The notes under the pieces: model-generated
What the model saw: only the letters and a program-made list of their open reading frames with translations
The model's database searches: none
What the model was told of the DNA's origin: nothing
Part shown: piece by piece, positions 26,971-34,421 of the stretch
Layout of the letters: each line of letters opens with the position of its first letter
Numbering within the stretch: position 1 is the first letter of the stretch
Made by a program: the position numbers and the translations under genes
DNA from: Propionivibrio sp.
Lineage (GTDB): Bacteria > Pseudomonadota > Gammaproteobacteria > Burkholderiales > Rhodocyclaceae
DNA: 34,421 bases
Assembly (NCBI RefSeq): GCF_016790145.1
Contig: NZ_JAEUOI010000228.1
Coordinates: forward strand, 1-34,421
Direction of reading: 5' to 3'

Positions 26971-27115
26971 TTATGCTGCGAAGCAGGTTTTCCTGAGGGA
27001 CGCCGCGCTAATCCGAACTAGGATGTGTCATTGCCCTTTCCTGGTTTTTCTCTGTGTCAAATGCGATTTTACGCTTGATCAAGTGATTCCTGGCATTGCC
27101 TGCCGCCGGTCGCCC

Positions 27116-27565
27116 CTAATTCTCTTCCGCATAGGGATCAGCATAGCCGAGTGAGGCGAGAATGGCGCGTTCATGATTCTCCATCTGGCTTGCTTCATTG
27201 CGGCTGCTTTCGTGATCATGACCCTGCAAGTGCAGCAGGCCATGCACGATCAGATGCGCGTAATGTGCTTCAGCTGATTTTCCCTGTTCGCCGGCTTCGC
27301 GCTCGACCACCGGCACGCAGAGGACAAGGTCGCCGCACAGGATCGGTGCGCTGGCATACGCGAAAGACAATACGTTGGTGGCATAATCCTTGCCGCGATA
27401 GTCACGGTTGAGCAAGCGGCCTTCAAGGTTATCGACAAAGCGGATGGTCACCTGTCCTCCACCTTGCACAGCGGCACGCGCCCAGCAACGAATCTGCGGG
27501 CGCAAGGGCAATCCCGTTTTATTACAGACATATTGCACGCTCAGATTGAGACGCCTGCTGCTCAT
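27116..27565 (-). CDS. ybeY: rRNA maturation endoribonuclease YbeY
   Basis: The protein has 149 residues. The zinc motif [11 protein letters not shown] (His108, His112, His118) is at the expected place, with the family block ATNVLSFAY before it. It takes part in 16S rRNA 3' maturation and ribosome quality control. It overlaps phoH by 4 bp, with GGAAGG as ribosome binding site inside phoH, so the two are coupled. The motif has HD where many homologues have YD. Confidence 0.95.
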   Translation of the reverse strand: MSSRRLNLSVQYVCNKTGLPLRPQIRCWARAAVQGGGQVTIRFVDNLEGRLLNRDYRGKDYATNVLSFAYASAPILCGDLVLCVPVVEREAGEQGKSAEAHYAHLIVHGLLHLQGHDHESSRNEASQMENHERAILASLGYADPYAEEN

Positions 27566-28551
27566 TTGCCTTCCAGCGAAGCCGTGTGCGCTTCATAGGC
27601 GGAGACGATGCGCGCGACCAGTGGGTGACGAACGACGTCTTCCTTCTGGAATTCGGTAAAGGCGATGCCGCGCACGTCCCTGAGAATCTGGCGCGCTTCA
27701 ATCAACCCGCTCTTCTGCCCGCGTTGCAGGTCGATCTGCGTCACGTCGCCGGTGACCACCGCCTTGGCGCCGATACCGATGCGCGTAAGGAACATCTTCA
27801 TCTGCTCGGGCGTCGTGTTCTGAGCCTCGTCGAGAATGATGAAGGCATGGTTCAGTGTGCGCCCGCGCATGTAGGCCAGCGGGGCGATTTCGATGGCGCC
27901 GCGCTCGAACAGCTTGGCCACCTTGTCGAAGCCCATCAGGTCATAGAGCGCGTCATAAAGTGGGCGCAGGTAGGGATCGACCTTCTGCGCCAGATCGCCG
28001 GGCAGGAACCCGAGTCGCTCGCCGGCCTCGACCGCCGGGCGGGTGAGAACGATGCGTTGCACCAGTTCGCGCTCGATGGCATCGACCGCTGAAGCCACCG
28101 CCAGATAGGTCTTGCCGGTGCCAGCCGGACCGGTGCCGAAGGTGATGTCGTGCTCCTGGATATGCGTCAGGTACTCGACCTGGCGCGGCGTGCGCCCGTG
28201 CAGCTCGGTCTTGCGCGTCAGCAGCGTCGGCGACAGGCTGCCGATCGACGCATCCCGGAGCGTCGGGCGATTGACCAACTCGATCAGACCGAGCTGGATT
28301 TCATCGACCGAGAGCGCGTCCCTGGCCAGCCCATAGAACATTTGCAGCGCCTCTGAGGCGCGCGCCGTTTGCGCAGGATCGCCACGCAGCGTGAAGCGTT
28401 CGCCGCGCCGGGCAATCGACACATCGAGCGCGGTTTCGATCTGGCGCAGGTTCTCGTCGAGCGCGCCGCACAGATTGGCAAGCTGGTGGTTGTTGACCGG
28501 CGACAGCAAGAGTTCGACGGCCCTCGGTTTGGCGGTGGTTTTGGCGCTCAT
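27562..28551 (-). CDS. phoH: PhoH-like ATPase
   Basis: The protein has 329 residues. Walker A GPAGTGKT is at about 140-147, and the Walker B/sensor region is [23 protein letters not shown]. The N-terminal ~120 residues include a KH-like segment usual for the ybeZ-type member. It is an NTPase that pairs with YbeY in RNA metabolism. It overlaps miaB by 4 bp upstream and ybeY by 4 bp downstream. AGGGA lies just before the ATG. Confidence 0.95.
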   Translation of the reverse strand: MSAKTTAKPRAVELLLSPVNNHQLANLCGALDENLRQIETALDVSIARRGERFTLRGDPAQTARASEALQMFYGLARDALSVDEIQLGLIELVNRPTLRDASIGSLSPTLLTRKTELHGRTPRQVEYLTHIQEHDITFGTGPAGTGKTYLAVASAVDAIERELVQRIVLTRPAVEAGERLGFLPGDLAQKVDPYLRPLYDALYDLMGFDKVAKLFERGAIEIAPLAYMRGRTLNHAFIILDEAQNTTPEQMKMFLTRIGIGAKAVVTGDVTQIDLQRGQKSGLIEARQILRDVRGIAFTEFQKEDVVRHPLVARIVSAYEAHTASLEGK

Positions 28552-29897
28552 GATTCCCTGGTCATTATTTCGCCACGCAGCGAATGCGGCAGGGCACCGG
28601 TAATGAGCAGGTCGACGAAGCGATGAATCAGTCGCGCGCTGTTGGCCGACCCACCGGCAAAATTGACAATGCGGTTATTGTCGGTACGCCCGGCAAGCTC
28701 GTTCCCGTCTTTTTTCGACAGGCCCTCGACCAGTACCCGCTGCACCGTGCCGACCATCGCCTGGGAAACCGTCTGTGCCAGTTCCTCGATGCGCTTTTGC
28801 AGGCGCATCAGTCGCTCAATCTGCACCGCGTGCGGCGTGTTGTCGTGCAACTCGGCCGCTGGCGTGCCGGGGCGCGCGCTGTAAAGAAACGAGAAGGAGG
28901 CATCGAAACCGACGTCGTCGATCAGCTTCATGGTTTTCTCGAAATCCTCGGCGGTTTCACCGGGGAAGCCGATGATGAAGTCAGACGATAAAGAAAGATC
29001 AGGGCGCGCAGCACGCAACTTGCGCACCAGGCTCTTGTATTCAAGCGCCGTGTAGCCACGTTTCATCGCCGCCAGCACGCGGTCGGATCCGGACTGGACG
29101 GGCAGGTGCAAATGCGAGACCAGTTTCGGCTCGCTGGCGTAGATATCGATCAGCCGTTGCGACAGCTCGCGCGGATGCGAGGTGGTATAGCGAATGCGTT
29201 CGATGCCGGGAATTTCGGCGATGTATTCGATGACCAGCGCCAGATCCGCCTTTTCCTCGCTACCCGACATCGCGCCCCGGTAGGCATTCACATTCTGCCC
29301 GAGTAGCGTCACTTCCTTGACCCCCTGTGTGGCCAAGCCGGCGACCTCGGTCAGCACGTCGTCGAAAGGGCGTGAGACTTCCTGGCCGCGCGTGTAGGGA
29401 ACGATACAGAACGAGCAGAACTTGCTGCAACCTTCCATGATCGAAACAAAGGCCGACGCCCCATCGACCCGGGCTGGCGGCAGATTGTCGAACTTCTCGA
29501 TTTCCGGGAATGAGATATCGACCTGCGACTTGCCGAGCCGGCGACGTTCGGAAATCAGTTGCGGCAGACGATGCAGCGTTTGCGGGCCGAAGACAACATC
29601 CACGTACGGCGCTCGCGCGACAATCGCCGCGCCTTCCTGGCTGGCCACGCAGCCGCCGACGCCAATCACCAGATCGGGCCTCGCCAGCTTGAGCAGCCGC
29701 ACCCGGCCAAGGTCGTGGAAAACACGCTCCTGCGCTTTCTCGCGCACTGAGCAGGTGTTGAAAAGAATGATGTCGGCGTCTTCGGGAGTGTCGGTCTTGA
29801 CGATGTCTTCAGAGGCCGCGAGCACGTCGGCCATCTTGTCCGAATCGTACTCGTTCATCTGGCACCCGAAAGTGCGGATGAACAGTTTTTTTGCCAT
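28548..29897 (-). CDS. miaB: tRNA-2-methylthio-N6-dimethylallyladenosine synthase
   Basis: The protein has 449 residues. The UPF0004 domain carries Cys12, Cys49 and Cys83 for the auxiliary [4Fe-4S] cluster. The radical-SAM motif is Cys157-x3-Cys161-x2-Cys164 (GCSKFCSFC), and a TRAM domain forms the C-terminus. It adds the methylthio group to position 37 of tRNAs reading UNN codons. AGGG lies 6 nt before the ATG. Only 10 bp separate it from the upstream small gene, so they probably share a transcript with phoH and ybeY. Confidence 0.97.
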   Translation of the reverse strand: MAKKLFIRTFGCQMNEYDSDKMADVLAASEDIVKTDTPEDADIILFNTCSVREKAQERVFHDLGRVRLLKLARPDLVIGVGGCVASQEGAAIVARAPYVDVVFGPQTLHRLPQLISERRRLGKSQVDISFPEIEKFDNLPPARVDGASAFVSIMEGCSKFCSFCIVPYTRGQEVSRPFDDVLTEVAGLATQGVKEVTLLGQNVNAYRGAMSGSEEKADLALVIEYIAEIPGIERIRYTTSHPRELSQRLIDIYASEPKLVSHLHLPVQSGSDRVLAAMKRGYTALEYKSLVRKLRAARPDLSLSSDFIIGFPGETAEDFEKTMKLIDDVGFDASFSFLYSARPGTPAAELHDNTPHAVQIERLMRLQKRIEELAQTVSQAMVGTVQRVLVEGLSKKDGNELAGRTDNNRIVNFAGGSANSARLIHRFVDLLITGALPHSLRGEIMTRES

Positions 29898-29907
29898 TTT
29901 GCCCTGA

Positions 29908-30264
29908 TTATTTTTTGGGATGGGACGAAGCTTCGATCTGGCTGATCATCCATACGCGAAAAATCGCGCCGGAGGCATCGGCAAGATAAACAACGTCTTT
30001 TTGAGCCTGAATGGTCATCGGCATGACAATCAGGTTCTGTTGGTTGCGAAACTGGGCTGTGGGCGCCAGCGGCAAGGGATGACCGTCAATCACTACCAGG
30101 CCGTCGCCCAGCGGCGGCTGCATGACGCCCAGCTTGGCTTCTGGCGGTAGCGTGCGGGTCATCGTATACATCTCGTATTGCGCAGCAGTCGACGCAGAAC
30201 CCTGCGCCGCTGTTTCGATAATGGCGCTGACAATCGAGGCGATGAGTGATGCGGGTAGTGGCAT
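29908..30264 (-). CDS. Small hypothetical protein at the head of the miaB operon
   Basis: The protein has 118 residues from the ATG at 30264. The frame is open upstream but passes through a promoter-like sequence, so the internal ATG is preferred. The N-terminus has a short hydrophobic stretch ([18 protein letters not shown]) that is not a convincing signal peptide. The rest has no motif I recognise. There is no ribosome binding site; a TATAAT lies 6 nt before the ATG, so the mRNA may begin at the start codon. A shorter form starting at a later Met (MYTMTRTL) is possible. It ends 10 bp before miaB. Confidence 0.6.
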   Translation of the reverse strand: MPLPASLIASIVSAIIETAAQGSASTAAQYEMYTMTRTLPPEAKLGVMQPPLGDGLVVIDGHPLPLAPTAQFRNQQNLIVMPMTIQAQKDVVYLADASGAIFRVWMISQIEASSHPKK

Positions 30265-30270
30265 GGCGCC

Positions 30271-30300
30271 ATTATAGTCAAGCTTGCCCACCTTGTGTAA
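30271..30300 (-). promoter_or_regulatory. Sigma-70 promoter of the miaB block
   Basis: On the minus strand TTACAC (30295-30300) and a perfect TATAAT (30271-30276) are separated by 18 bp. The predicted transcription start falls at about 30264, exactly the ATG of the small hypothetical gene. Confidence 0.6.
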
Positions 30301-30374
30301 CAGGGTATGATCGAAAGTGACCGGATAAACCGGTTGCTGATCGGCTGGAACGCCATCCGACACTCAAGGCTCGG

Positions 30375-30510
30375 ATGGAAAGAATGCTCGATGTCGTCGA
30401 AAACGCATCAGGGGACGTACGACGGGCCGACGAAGCAGAGCGCCGAGCCATTTAAGAACTTCGCCAGATGGGGCTTGAGGTCATGCAGCGCTGGGTGCAG
30501 AACACGTCAA
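30375..30510 (+). pseudogene. Transposase-like fragment with nonsense codon
   Basis: The frame from 30375 reads MERMLDVVENASGDVRRAD, then AEERRAI-like residues, a TAA at 30453-30455, and continues in frame with ELRQMGLEVMQRWVQNTS. The TAA sits where a GAA (Glu) would restore the frame. The pattern resembles the N-terminal part of some insertion-sequence transposases (possibly ISKra4 type), but this is recollection only. No further transposase sequence follows. Confidence 0.35.
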
Positions 30511-30538
30511 ACGAGGCCGCGCTTGATCTGAACATCAC

Positions 30539-31010
30539 TTGCTGGAACGTTTGATCAAGTCAAGCCTTGCCGGAAAGGTGGTGCATTCGAAGAAGCTCTC
30601 CGATTTGTTGAGCGATTTGATGAAGCGTTACCAGAACCGAGCCATTGAAACCGCACAGGTTATCGAAGCACTGATCGAGATGGCGGAGAAGTTTCGTGAG
30701 GTGGCCGGGCGTGGCGAGAAACTGGGGCTGACGGAGGGCGAAATTCGTTTCTATGAAGCAATAGCAGGCAACGAATTGGCGGTGCGCGAGTTGTCCGGCG
30801 AAACTTTGAAGAAAATCGTCCATGAGCTGACTGAGAATCTGCACCAGAATTTGAGCGTCGATTGGTCACAGCGGGAGATCGTTCATGCGCAAGCTGCGCA
30901 TGATGGTCAAGCACATCCTGCGCAAGTACAAGTACCCGCCCGATCTGCAGGAGGTCGCGGTGGAGTTGGTGTTGCAGCAGGTGCAGCCGCTGGGTGAGGC
31001 TTGGGCTTAG
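30539..31010 (+). pseudogene. Frameshifted 3' end of a type I restriction gene (hsdR)
   Basis: The translation LERLIKSSLAGKVVHSKKLS, then RYQNRAIETAQVIEALIEMA and GLTEGEIRFYEAIAGNELAV, matches the C-terminal region of type I restriction subunit R. At about 30884-30890 one extra base shifts the frame. The expected ending (LRMMVKHILRKYKYPPD to LGEAWA, stop at 31008-31010) continues in the +1 frame. Only the last ~155 codons remain, and no hsdM or hsdS is nearby. It is a relic of a lost restriction system. Confidence 0.8.
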
Positions 31011-31105
31011 AAATAGAAGGGGAAGACAAGTAGGGCGGGGCTTAAGTCAGTGGAGAGTGACATTGGCAAAGTGCGCCCTTGAGCGTTCCCCCAGTCCCAG
31101 AAAAC

Positions 31106-31131
31106 AAAAAGGCCAATCCGAAAATTGGCCT
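31106..31131 (-). terminator. Intrinsic terminator of the split tRNA-Arg gene
   Basis: On the minus strand an 8-bp perfect stem (AGGCCAAT/ATTGGCCT, 31110-31117 with 31124-31131) with a 6-nt loop is followed by TTTTTGTTTT. It lies about 18 bp after the CCA end of the tRNA-Arg 3' half, where a tRNA terminator belongs. Confidence 0.85.
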
Positions 31132-31148
31132 CATTGCCTTGCAATAAC

Positions 31149-31193
31149 TGGCGCGCCCGGAGCGATTCGAACGCCCTACCCCTTGGTTCGTAG
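31149..31193 (-). tRNA. 3' half of tRNA-Arg(ACG): island attachment site
   Basis: Reading the minus strand from 31193: anticodon loop CTACGAA (anticodon ACG), 3' anticodon strand CCAAG, variable GGGTA, T-arm GGGCG-TTCGAAT-CGCTC, acceptor strand CGGGCGC, then G and CCA. The 5' half (acceptor 5' strand, D-arm, 5' anticodon strand) is absent; AT-rich foreign DNA begins at 31194. The break falls precisely at the start of the anticodon loop, a known crossover point for tyrosine integrases. The chromosomal side is to the left because the terminator is there. The gene as present cannot make a tRNA. Confidence 0.85.
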
Positions 31194-31214
31194 AAAAGTT
31201 TTTACCGTTTTTTA

Positions 31215-31366
31215 TGGGATTTTATTGGATTATCTGGGATGTGGTGGGACATTCATAACCATTTGTATATAAACACAAATATCCAATATTACCGCTAAAT
31301 ATTGTCCCAGATTGTCTCTTGAAGTATCATCGAGGCCCGTGCAAAAGTGTCACCAAAAGTGTCACC
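31215..31366. repeat. Direct and inverted repeats in the integrase leader
   Basis: TGGGAT occurs at 31215 and 31235, with TGGGACA at 31245-31251 and its inverse TGTCCCA at 31303-31309. CAATATT (31284-31290) pairs with AATATTG (31298-31304). A 12-bp unit AAAAGTGTCACC is repeated in tandem at 31343-31354 and 31355-31366, directly before the integrase start. These may be integrase arm sites or an operator. The function is inferred from position. Confidence 0.5.
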
Positions 31367-31382
31367 ACTTTGAAAGGCTTTG

Positions 31383-32693
31383 ATGGGTAAGTTGACGGAC
31401 AGGCAGTGCAAGTTAGCCAAGGCGGATGACGGTAAAGATGTTTTTTTGAATGCCGGTGCCGGGTTGTATTTGCGGGTCAGAAAAGGAGAGGGAACCGCCA
31501 AGGTTTGGCTGTTCCGCTTCAAGAGTTTGGCAAGTAATGGCTCGCGTTGGCTTGACATAGGCACCTATCCCGTAATCAGTCTAAAGGATGCCACACTAAG
31601 AGCAGCAGAACTTTCTGCGAAGCGGCGTTCTGGCATTGACCCAATCGAGGAACAGCGGGAAGCTGAAGAAGCTGTCAGGCAGGCGAAGGATGACCAGCAG
31701 AAATCGATTGCGGCGGTCAAAGCTCGATTGACTGTAAATGAACTGTTCAAACGTTGGGCGAGTCTGGAATTAAAAGCGCGCAAGGACCAGGGCGTGGAAG
31801 TGCGCCGAAGTTTTGCAAAGGACGTGCTGCCGATGCTAGGTGGGGTTGCCGCTGAAGATGTAAAACGCAGTGCGATTGCGGCCTGTCTGGATACCGTTGT
31901 TGAACGGGGTGCCCCTGTTTTAGCCCGTAATCTTTTAGGCGATCTTCGGCAGATGTTTGGGTTCGCCATCAAGCGGGATTATGTTGAAAATGATCCGACC
32001 AGTCATCTCAAGCGGGACGACTTCGGCAAGAAGACCGAACGTGACCGCGTTCTGGATGACTCCGAGATCAAATCACTGGTTAATCTCTTGCCGAAAGCTG
32101 AATTAAATGAGGCGAGCATTGCATCAATCTGGATCATGCTTTCGACGTGTTGCCGGGTAGGCGAGATCAGCCGGGCTCGGTGGGAGCATATCGACCTGAA
32201 GGCAGGAACGTGGTGGATACCCCCTGACAACTCAAAAAATAGCAAAGAGCACAATGTTTTTCTATCAGATTTCGCCAAGATTCATTTTGAGGCGTTGCGT
32301 CGTTTGGTTGATAGTAGAGCTACCAGGAAGGGTACTGCGGCAAGTCCTTGGGTATTGCCTGCCAGTAACCACGAAGGCCATGTGTGCCTGAAATCGTTAG
32401 CGAAACAGATCGGTGATCGCCAGCGCGGTGATAAGTCACCCATGGCTAACCGAACGAAAAGGATCAAGGCGCTCGTGCTCCAAAGAGGACGATGGACGCC
32501 ACATGATCTACGCCGTACCGGTGCCACGATCATGGGAACTCTCGGTGTTCGACCTGATGTAATCGAGAAGTGCTTGAACCACGTGCAACAGAATCGATTG
32601 GTCAGGATTTACCAGAGACAAACGCTTCTGGTTGAACAGGGGGAAGCATGGAAACTTCTCGGTGCTCGTTTGGAACTATTGACTCACCCATAA
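31383..32693 (+). CDS. P4-type tyrosine integrase of the island
   Basis: The protein has 436 residues from the ATG at 31383 (GAAAGG lies just upstream; the TTG one codon earlier is less likely). The N-terminal DUF4102-type arm-binding domain (LTDRQCKLAKADDGKDVFL, GLYLRVRKGEG) is followed by a SAM-like core-binding domain (about 110-205) and the catalytic domain with Arg258 (CCRVGEISRARW), His374-x2-Arg377 (PHDLRRTGATIM), His400 (LNHV) and Tyr410 (IYQRQ). All catalytic residues are present and the frame is intact, so it should be active. It faces away from the tRNA-Arg half-gene. Confidence 0.93.
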   Translation: MGKLTDRQCKLAKADDGKDVFLNAGAGLYLRVRKGEGTAKVWLFRFKSLASNGSRWLDIGTYPVISLKDATLRAAELSAKRRSGIDPIEEQREAEEAVRQAKDDQQKSIAAVKARLTVNELFKRWASLELKARKDQGVEVRRSFAKDVLPMLGGVAAEDVKRSAIAACLDTVVERGAPVLARNLLGDLRQMFGFAIKRDYVENDPTSHLKRDDFGKKTERDRVLDDSEIKSLVNLLPKAELNEASIASIWIMLSTCCRVGEISRARWEHIDLKAGTWWIPPDNSKNSKEHNVFLSDFAKIHFEALRRLVDSRATRKGTAASPWVLPASNHEGHVCLKSLAKQIGDRQRGDKSPMANRTKRIKALVLQRGRWTPHDLRRTGATIMGTLGVRPDVIEKCLNHVQQNRLVRIYQRQTLLVEQGEAWKLLGARLELLTHP

Positions 32694-32761
32694 TCTGTTG
32701 AAAGTTGTTATTAACGAAACCGCTATGGTTGACTGAGTTTCCGGAGCAAATCCGCGCCTGA

Positions 32762-33910
32762 CTAAAAAGGCAATTCCGACTGAATTCCAGCGCAGTTCAA
32801 TTCGGCCTCTGCAAGGGGCATCAATCCACTGGCCCGAACACCGAGCAGCCGGATTTTTTTCGTCAAAGGGATCCTTTTGAGACACTCACCGGCCATTTTT
32901 CGAATCTGAATGCCGTCGCTCACATATATCGGCAAGGTGACATCCCGTGTTACCGCATGAAAATTCGAGAACTTCAATTTGATGCCGATTGTCCGGCTGG
33001 CATAGCCCTTCCGTTTCAGATCGTCGGCAACGCGCATACAAAGCGATGTCAGAATCTCTGTCAGTTCCGCCTTGTCATGTTTGGCGTGCAGATCACGCTC
33101 GAACGTGCTTTCGCGGCTGATGGACTTGGGTTCGGATTCGGTGACGATAGGCCGGTCATCGAGACCATGAGCCACTTGGTGCAACCAAACTCCCGTCGAA
33201 CGCCCAAACTCACTTGCCAGAAAGGGAACGGGCGCTGCCGCCAACTCCCCGATAGTATTAATGCCAAGTCGAGTCAGTTTTTCAGAGGCTTTGGGGCCGA
33301 TCCCATTGATCTTCTTCGTTGCCAACGGCCAGATTCGGGCTGGGATTTCTTCCATGCTGAGAACAGTAATCCCATTGGGCTTATCCAGATCGGAGCAGAT
33401 TTTTGAGAGGAGCTTGTTTGGGGTGATACCGATGGAACACGTCAGTCCGGTTGCATCGAAAACGACCTGCTTAATGCGCCGTGCCAGTGAGTTCGTGTTT
33501 TCATGAATGTCACTCAGGTCGATATAGATTTCATCAATGCCCCGATCCTCTATCTTCGGCGCAATGCTTTGCACGGCATTTTTGAACCGCCGCGAGTAAT
33601 CACGATAGGCGTCAAAATTTGCAGTAAGAAGGATGGCATCCGGTGCCAATTGTGCCGACTTCATCAGTCCCATCCCGGAAAACACGCCCAGTGCTCGTGC
33701 TTCATAGGTGGAGGTCGTTATTACACCGCGTCCGGCATAATCCTTTAACCGGGCAAAACGCTTGGTGCCGTCAGGTTGGTCGACGGGTTGATGGACATTT
33801 CGTCCCCCGACCACCACCGCCTGCCCCCGAAGTTCCGGGTAGCGGAGCAATTCGACTGACGCGAAAAAAGCATCCATGTCGAGGTGGGCAATACGGCGGA
33901 TACTGATCAT
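32762..33910 (-). CDS. dinB: Y-family DNA polymerase (DinB/Pol IV-like)
   Basis: The protein has 382 residues from the ATG at 33910. The frame is open 19 codons further, but that part lies in the probable insertion-sequence end. Palm motifs: Asp11 in HLDMDAFFASVE with steric-gate Phe16, and Asp126-Glu127 in GIDEIYIDLS. Relative to E. coli DinB there are about 20 extra residues at 37-60, in the fingers region. A helix-hairpin-helix (INGIGPKASEKLTRLGI) and little-finger domain follow. The C-terminus ends in QSELPF, which fits the beta-clamp motif QxxLxF. It performs translesion synthesis. It lies on the island, convergent with the integrase. No ribosome binding site is visible, perhaps because the insertion sequence replaced the upstream region. 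Confidence 0.88.
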   Translation of the reverse strand: MISIRRIAHLDMDAFFASVELLRYPELRGQAVVVGGRNVHQPVDQPDGTKRFARLKDYAGRGVITTSTYEARALGVFSGMGLMKSAQLAPDAILLTANFDAYRDYSRRFKNAVQSIAPKIEDRGIDEIYIDLSDIHENTNSLARRIKQVVFDATGLTCSIGITPNKLLSKICSDLDKPNGITVLSMEEIPARIWPLATKKINGIGPKASEKLTRLGINTIGELAAAPVPFLASEFGRSTGVWLHQVAHGLDDRPIVTESEPKSISRESTFERDLHAKHDKAELTEILTSLCMRVADDLKRKGYASRTIGIKLKFSNFHAVTRDVTLPIYVSDGIQIRKMAGECLKRIPLTKKIRLLGVRASGLMPLAEAELNCAGIQSELPF

Positions 33911-34421
33911 AACAAAGGGGTATCCAATTAGCTCCAGTAGGTTCAAAATAACTGGATGGATGTCCATACTTTAGCGTCAACTCCCGGAAAAGACTACCCG
34001 CAGACCTGGAACGAATTTCTCGATTGGTTTGCCACCGAAGAGGCATGCCTTGCCTACCTTGAGCGGCTGCGGTGGCCCCAAGGATTTGTCTGCCCGCGCT
34101 GCGGTTGTGTCGGCAATGCCTATCGCGCCAGCCGTACCAAGTTGATGTGCCCGAGCTGCCAACACCAGAGCTCGGTGACCGCCGGCACCATCTTCGATAA
34201 GACCCGAACGCCACTGCGCGTCTGGCTGGGTGCGGCCTGGTACCTGACCGCTTGGACCATGCTGCACCGGCTTCGTCGTTCCATGGTTCGACCGGACCGC
34301 GAACAGCTCAAAGGGCTGGTCGAAGTTGACGAGACCTATCTGGCCATCACGGACAGGCAAAACCCCATCTCACCCAAAGGGCGCAAGAGCAGCACGAGTA
34401 AAGTGCTGGTGGTGATGGCCG
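33911..34421 (+). mobile_element. IS1595-family insertion sequence, left part
   Basis: A transposase gene begins at 33956. The 45 bp before it, immediately upstream of the polymerase ATG, probably belong to the element's left end. Terminal repeats cannot be defined because the right end is outside the window. Confidence 0.55.
33956..34421 (+). CDS. IS1595-family transposase, 5' part, with internal deletion
   Basis: The frame is open from the ATG at 33956 to the right edge (155 codons, no stop). The N-terminal zinc ribbon is CPRCG (near residue 45) with CPSCQ about 20 residues later, followed by QSSVTAGTIFDKTRTPL, which is typical of IS1595 transposases. The first DDE-type acidic residue is in VEVDETYLAI. 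Between WYLT and AWTMLHRLRRSM the family normally has about 22 residues (a QK...SA...LQ...LG...SY segment). Here the two are joined directly, consistent with an in-frame deletion around 34247. The protein may therefore be inactive. Confidence 0.75.
   Translation, partial: MDVHTLASTPGKDYPQTWNEFLDWFATEEACLAYLERLRWPQGFVCPRCGCVGNAYRASRTKLMCPSCQHQSSVTAGTIFDKTRTPLRVWLGAAWYLTAWTMLHRLRRSMVRPDREQLKGLVEVDETYLAITDRQNPISPKGRKSSTSKVLVVMA

Larger units (their letters stand above)
31149..34421. mobile_element. One end of a tRNA-Arg genomic island
   Basis: From the tRNA-Arg half-gene rightwards, base composition drops (AT-rich leader and integrase gene against a GC-rich flank). The content is integrase, a Y-family polymerase and an insertion sequence. 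The other end, with a complete tRNA-Arg, should lie beyond the right edge. Confidence 0.7.

Noticed and set aside
30307-30531. 74-residue plus-strand frame over the transposase-like fragment
   Set aside because: It is in a different frame from the recognisable residues and shows no coding character.

Overview
The window looks like the chromosome of a GC-rich betaproteobacterium, most likely in or near the Rhodocyclales. This rests on the linked order glyQ-glyS-gmhB-plsC-YgjP-type hydrolase, the linked block miaB-phoH-ybeY-corC-lnt, a PEP-CTERM surface protein, and a small cysteine-rich protein with a DRRxGxRR-like motif. The taxonomic call is inference from gene order and protein style, not from a marker gene.

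Layout. (1) 1-6100: a 1587-residue secreted PEP-CTERM protein with five ~188-residue repeats (minus strand), divergent from a LuxR-type regulator. The regulator is preceded by four copies of a TGGTGCA heptamer. (2) 6120-16600: a large thioester alpha-2-macroglobulin, an ADP-forming acyl-CoA synthetase fused to a GNAT acetyltransferase, a short eroded remnant of a second alpha-2-macroglobulin gene, and a secreted parallel beta-helix protein. (3) 17040-18008: a YvcK/CofD-like protein, followed by a convergent intergenic region with hairpins. (4) 18312-23373: a tightly overlapping minus-strand operon glyQ-glyS-gmhB-plsC-HExxH hydrolase. (5) 23591-23992: a small membrane-anchored Cys-rich protein on the plus strand. 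(6) 24008-30264: a minus-strand block running from a small unknown gene through miaB, phoH, ybeY, corC and lnt to a bacteriohemerythrin. A good promoter sits directly at its head and implies a leaderless first gene. (7) 30375-31010: debris, namely a transposase-like fragment with a nonsense codon and a frameshifted 3' end of hsdR. (8) 31149 to the right edge: one end of a genomic island. The 3' half of a tRNA-Arg(ACG) gene, still with its terminator, is cut exactly at the anticodon loop. It is followed by AT-rich repeats, a P4-type tyrosine integrase, a Y-family DNA polymerase with an N-terminal insertion and a clamp-binding tail, and the start of an IS1595-type transposase with an apparent in-frame deletion.

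How the genes work together. Most of the window is housekeeping: glycyl-tRNA charging, LPS heptose precursor, phospholipid acylation, lipoprotein acylation, tRNA thiomethylation and rRNA maturation. The left third is devoted to the cell surface and periplasm (adhesin-like protein, protease-trapping macroglobulin, beta-helix protein). The right 3.3 kb is recently acquired mobile DNA. The parts most worth a second look are the regulator/adhesin pair with its heptamer array, the macroglobulin remnant, and the tRNA-Arg island junction with its mobile polymerase.
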